NCBI GenBank assembly: GCA_003244125.1
Contig: QHBL01000286.1
Span: 1 to 8,046 of the forward strand
Reading direction: 5' to 3'
Source of the DNA: Chthoniobacterales bacterium
GTDB taxonomy: Bacteria > Verrucomicrobiota > Verrucomicrobiae > Chthoniobacterales > UBA10450
Length of the DNA: 8,046 bases
Shown: piece by piece, positions 6,650-8,046 of the stretch
How the letters are laid out: each line of letters opens with the position of its first letter
Position numbering within the stretch: the first letter of the stretch is position 1
Notes under the pieces: generated by a model
The model's database searches: none
Seen by the model: only the letters and a program-made list of their open reading frames with translations
What the model was told of the DNA's origin: nothing
Program-made: the position numbers and the translations under genes

Positions 6650-7627
6650 ATGGCGTCAACGATTAATTTTCTGCGCTTGATCGCGGACCCGACCCGGTTG
6701 CGGATCACGCTGCTGCTGGAGCAGGAGGAGCTGTCGGTGGCGGAGCTGCAGGAGATTATGGGGATGGGCCAATCGCGCATCTCGAGTCACCTGGGGCAGC
6801 TGAAACGGGCGGGCGCGGTGACTGACCGGCGGGCGGGGAAGAATGTTTATTATGGGCTGCAAACCGCGCGTGCAGATCGGCGGTCACAGACCGTCGCGAC
6901 CGGACGCAACGGGATTCGCGCGCAGGTCCAGGACCTGGTGCATTCATTAGCGCGGGAAATTCCGGAGGCGACGCGCGATCGCACGGCGCTGAAGCTGGCG
7001 TTGCGCAAGCGGCAGGACAAGGCGCGGGAGTATTTCGATGAGCTGGCGGGGAAGTTCGGGCGCAGTTACGTGCCGGGCCGTTCGTGGGAAGCGCTGGCGC
7101 ATACGCTGATTACGCTGCTGCCTGCGCTGACGGTGGCCGACCTTGGTGCGGGTGAGGGGACGCTTTCGCAGCTGCTGGCAAAGACTGCGCGGAAAGTTAT
7201 CGCCATCGACAACTCGCCGAAAATGGTCGAGTTCGCGGCGCGTCTGGCCAAAGAGCACGGCCTGAAAAACCTCGAGTACCGGCTTGGTGACATTCAGGAT
7301 CCGCCGATTCAGAAGAACAGCGTCGACCTCGCCATCTTTAGCCAGGCCTTGCATCACGCCATCCGGCCAGAGCGCGCGATCGCGGCAGCGCATCGCATGC
7401 TGAAAAAGAACGGCCGCGTCGTCATTCTCGATCTGCTGGCGCATCGCTTCGAGAAGGCACGCGAGCTTTATGCGGATCACTGGCTCGGGTTCAGTGAAGT
7501 GCAATTGCACGAGCTGCTCGAGCGCGCCGGATTCCGCAACATCGACGTGCGCGTGGTTTCGCGAGAAAAGCAGACCCCGAACTTCCAAACGATCTTCGCG
7601 ACGGGCATCAAGTCAAGCGTCCAGTGA
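6650..7627 (+). CDS. ArsR-type winged-helix regulator fused to a class I SAM-dependent methyltransferase domain
   Basis: A 325-residue two-domain protein. Residues 5-70 form an ArsR-type winged helix ([17 protein letters not shown], then [25 protein letters not shown], with the wing [11 protein letters not shown]). After a charged linker (75-135), residues 140-310 form a class I methyltransferase fold: motif [10 protein letters not shown] (162-170), acidic D187 in IAIDNSP for the ribose, GD at 213-214, and the UbiE-like [22 protein letters not shown] segment. The protein has no cysteine, so a thiol metal sensor of the ArsR/SmtB kind is excluded. It is divergent from metK-ahcY. SahR, an ArsR-family SAH-responsive regulator of SAM-cycle genes described in Proteobacteria, is the closest functional parallel I know. 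I infer that the methyltransferase-like domain senses SAM or SAH; it may instead be catalytically active. No strong Shine-Dalgarno sequence precedes the ATG. Confidence 0.88.
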   Translation: MASTINFLRLIADPTRLRITLLLEQEELSVAELQEIMGMGQSRISSHLGQLKRAGAVTDRRAGKNVYYGLQTARADRRSQTVATGRNGIRAQVQDLVHSLAREIPEATRDRTALKLALRKRQDKAREYFDELAGKFGRSYVPGRSWEALAHTLITLLPALTVADLGAGEGTLSQLLAKTARKVIAIDNSPKMVEFAARLAKEHGLKNLEYRLGDIQDPPIQKNSVDLAIFSQALHHAIRPERAIAAAHRMLKKNGRVVILDLLAHRFEKARELYADHWLGFSEVQLHELLERAGFRNIDVRVVSREKQTPNFQTIFATGIKSSVQ

Positions 7628-7756
7628 TGGGAGCGCCGGCTTCCAGCCGGCTGCCTTCGGCATCATGTCGAAGACCGTCTTTGCCCCCGCTGCTCGACTC
7701 GAAGAAGACATTCGGCAAGGATGCCGAATGAAGCACGCTGGAAGCGTGCGCTCCCA
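7628..7756. repeat. Inverted pair of REP-like hairpins (BIME-like element)
   Basis: The element begins at the base after the regulator's stop codon. Left arm 7628-7651 starts TGGGAGCGC and folds into a 7-bp hairpin, GCCGGCT (7635-7641) with AGCCGGC (7645-7651), loop TCC. Right arm 7733-7756, read on the minus strand, starts with the same TGGGAGCGC and folds GCACGCT with AGCGTGC around the same TCC loop. The arms match at 20 of 24 positions, and the four differences are two compensated base pairs. A short head followed by a hairpin, in inverted pairs, is the architecture of REP/BIME elements mobilised by RAYT (IS200-like) transposases; no transposase is present here. The hairpins may also help end transcription of the upstream gene, although no T-tract follows. 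Confidence 0.83.
7709..7730. repeat. Perfect 9-bp hairpin inside the REP-like pair
   Basis: CATTCGGCA (7709-7717) pairs perfectly with TGCCGAATG (7722-7730) around the loop AGGA. It lies between the two REP-like arms, next to the right one. A related but decayed sequence containing TTCGGCATCATG and CGAAG sits beside the left arm (7656-7674). The similarity of the two halves therefore extends inward beyond the REP hairpins. Confidence 0.8.
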
Positions 7757-7817
7757 CAAGAAGCGTCCATCCGCAGCGCGCGCCGCGAACTTTGACCCTT
7801 CGATTTGGCGCGCTCGA

Positions 7818-8012
7818 GTGTTTAGCACGGCAGTCACGAAAAGAACCGCTGCGCTCATCGCGCTCTCTCTCGTCACTCGCGCGCTTGGCGTCGGCCAGCC
7901 CGCCCTCACCATTTACAATCAGAACTCCTCGGTCGTGCGCGACACAGTTCCTCTCGATCTGAAGCAGGGTGGCACTGATGTCCGCTTCACCGGAACCACG
8001 GTGCATCTCTGA
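7818..8012 (+). CDS. N-terminal fragment of a putative exported DUF4139-type protein, ending prematurely
   Basis: From GTG 7818 the frame encodes 64 residues. Residues 1-29 look like a signal peptide: a basic VTKR, the hydrophobic TAALIALSLVTRALG, then a short polar stretch. The mature start, LTIYNQNSSVVRDTVPLDL, followed by DVRFTGTTVHL, resembles from memory the beginning of DUF4139-type secreted proteins, which are normally several hundred residues long. A stop at 8010-8012 ends the frame where those proteins continue. None of the frames through 8013-8046 clearly continues the family pattern. This could be a true nonsense or frameshift mutation, a rearrangement or poor sequence at a contig end, so I do not call it a pseudogene outright. 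An in-frame ATG at 7728 lies inside the REP-like element and would spoil the signal peptide, so GTG is preferred. Confidence 0.5.
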   Translation: MFSTAVTKRTAALIALSLVTRALGVGQPALTIYNQNSSVVRDTVPLDLKQGGTDVRFTGTTVHL

Positions 8013-8046
8013 ATTAGATCTCCTCTGCATCCGTGTACTGGCGCAG

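Noticed and set aside
6559..6780. A 74-codon N-terminal extension of metK
   Set aside because: The added residues are serine-rich and unlike MetK, and run through the intergenic repeat and into the divergent regulator. The ATG at 6558 gives the normal MetK start.
7470..7817. Extension of the DUF4139-type frame upstream, to ATG 7728 or 7470
   Set aside because: It would run through the REP-like element and the end of the methyltransferase gene, and place a long polar stretch before the signal peptide.

Overview
The window looks like a piece of a chromosome from a GC-rich environmental bacterium, most plausibly a member of the Verrucomicrobiota. The clues are a PATAN/DUF4388 response regulator, a DUF4139-like secreted protein start, REP-like intergenic hairpins and a degenerate array of a repeat seen in such genomes. 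The phylum call is inference from protein style and gene content, not a search result. Both window edges cut into genes: a response regulator on the left and a putative exported protein on the right.

Layout. (1) Positions 3-1880: the C-terminal part of a large multi-domain response regulator, followed after 14 bp by a ROK-family sugar kinase (1895-2584). (2) 2585-2932: a non-coding convergent spacer filled with a degenerate repeat array. (3) 2933-3388 on the minus strand: a CYTH/triphosphate-tunnel protein, divergent by only 25 bp from a small SET-domain methyltransferase (3414-3929). (4) 3926-6558 on the minus strand: metK followed by ahcY, overlapping by ATGA. The ahcY stop codon overlaps the SET gene's stop codon in the convergent direction. 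(5) A 91-bp divergent intergenic region with a heptad repeat and a candidate operator/promoter, then a plus-strand ArsR-type winged-helix/methyltransferase fusion (6650-7627). (6) 7628-7756: a pair of REP-like hairpins in inverted orientation. (7) 7818-8012: the N-terminal fragment of a putative exported DUF4139-type protein, ending in a stop close to the window edge.

How the genes fit together. The centre of the window is an S-adenosylmethionine (SAM) cycle module. MetK makes SAM from methionine and ATP, methyltransferases turn it into S-adenosylhomocysteine (SAH), and AhcY hydrolyses SAH to homocysteine and adenosine. The module is flanked on one side by a SAM-using SET methyltransferase. 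On the other side is a divergent ArsR-like regulator with its own SAM/SAH-binding-type domain and no cysteine. This arrangement suggests that SAM or SAH pools are sensed directly and control metK-ahcY. The left block pairs a phospho-signalling protein with a sugar kinase and has no obvious link to the SAM module.
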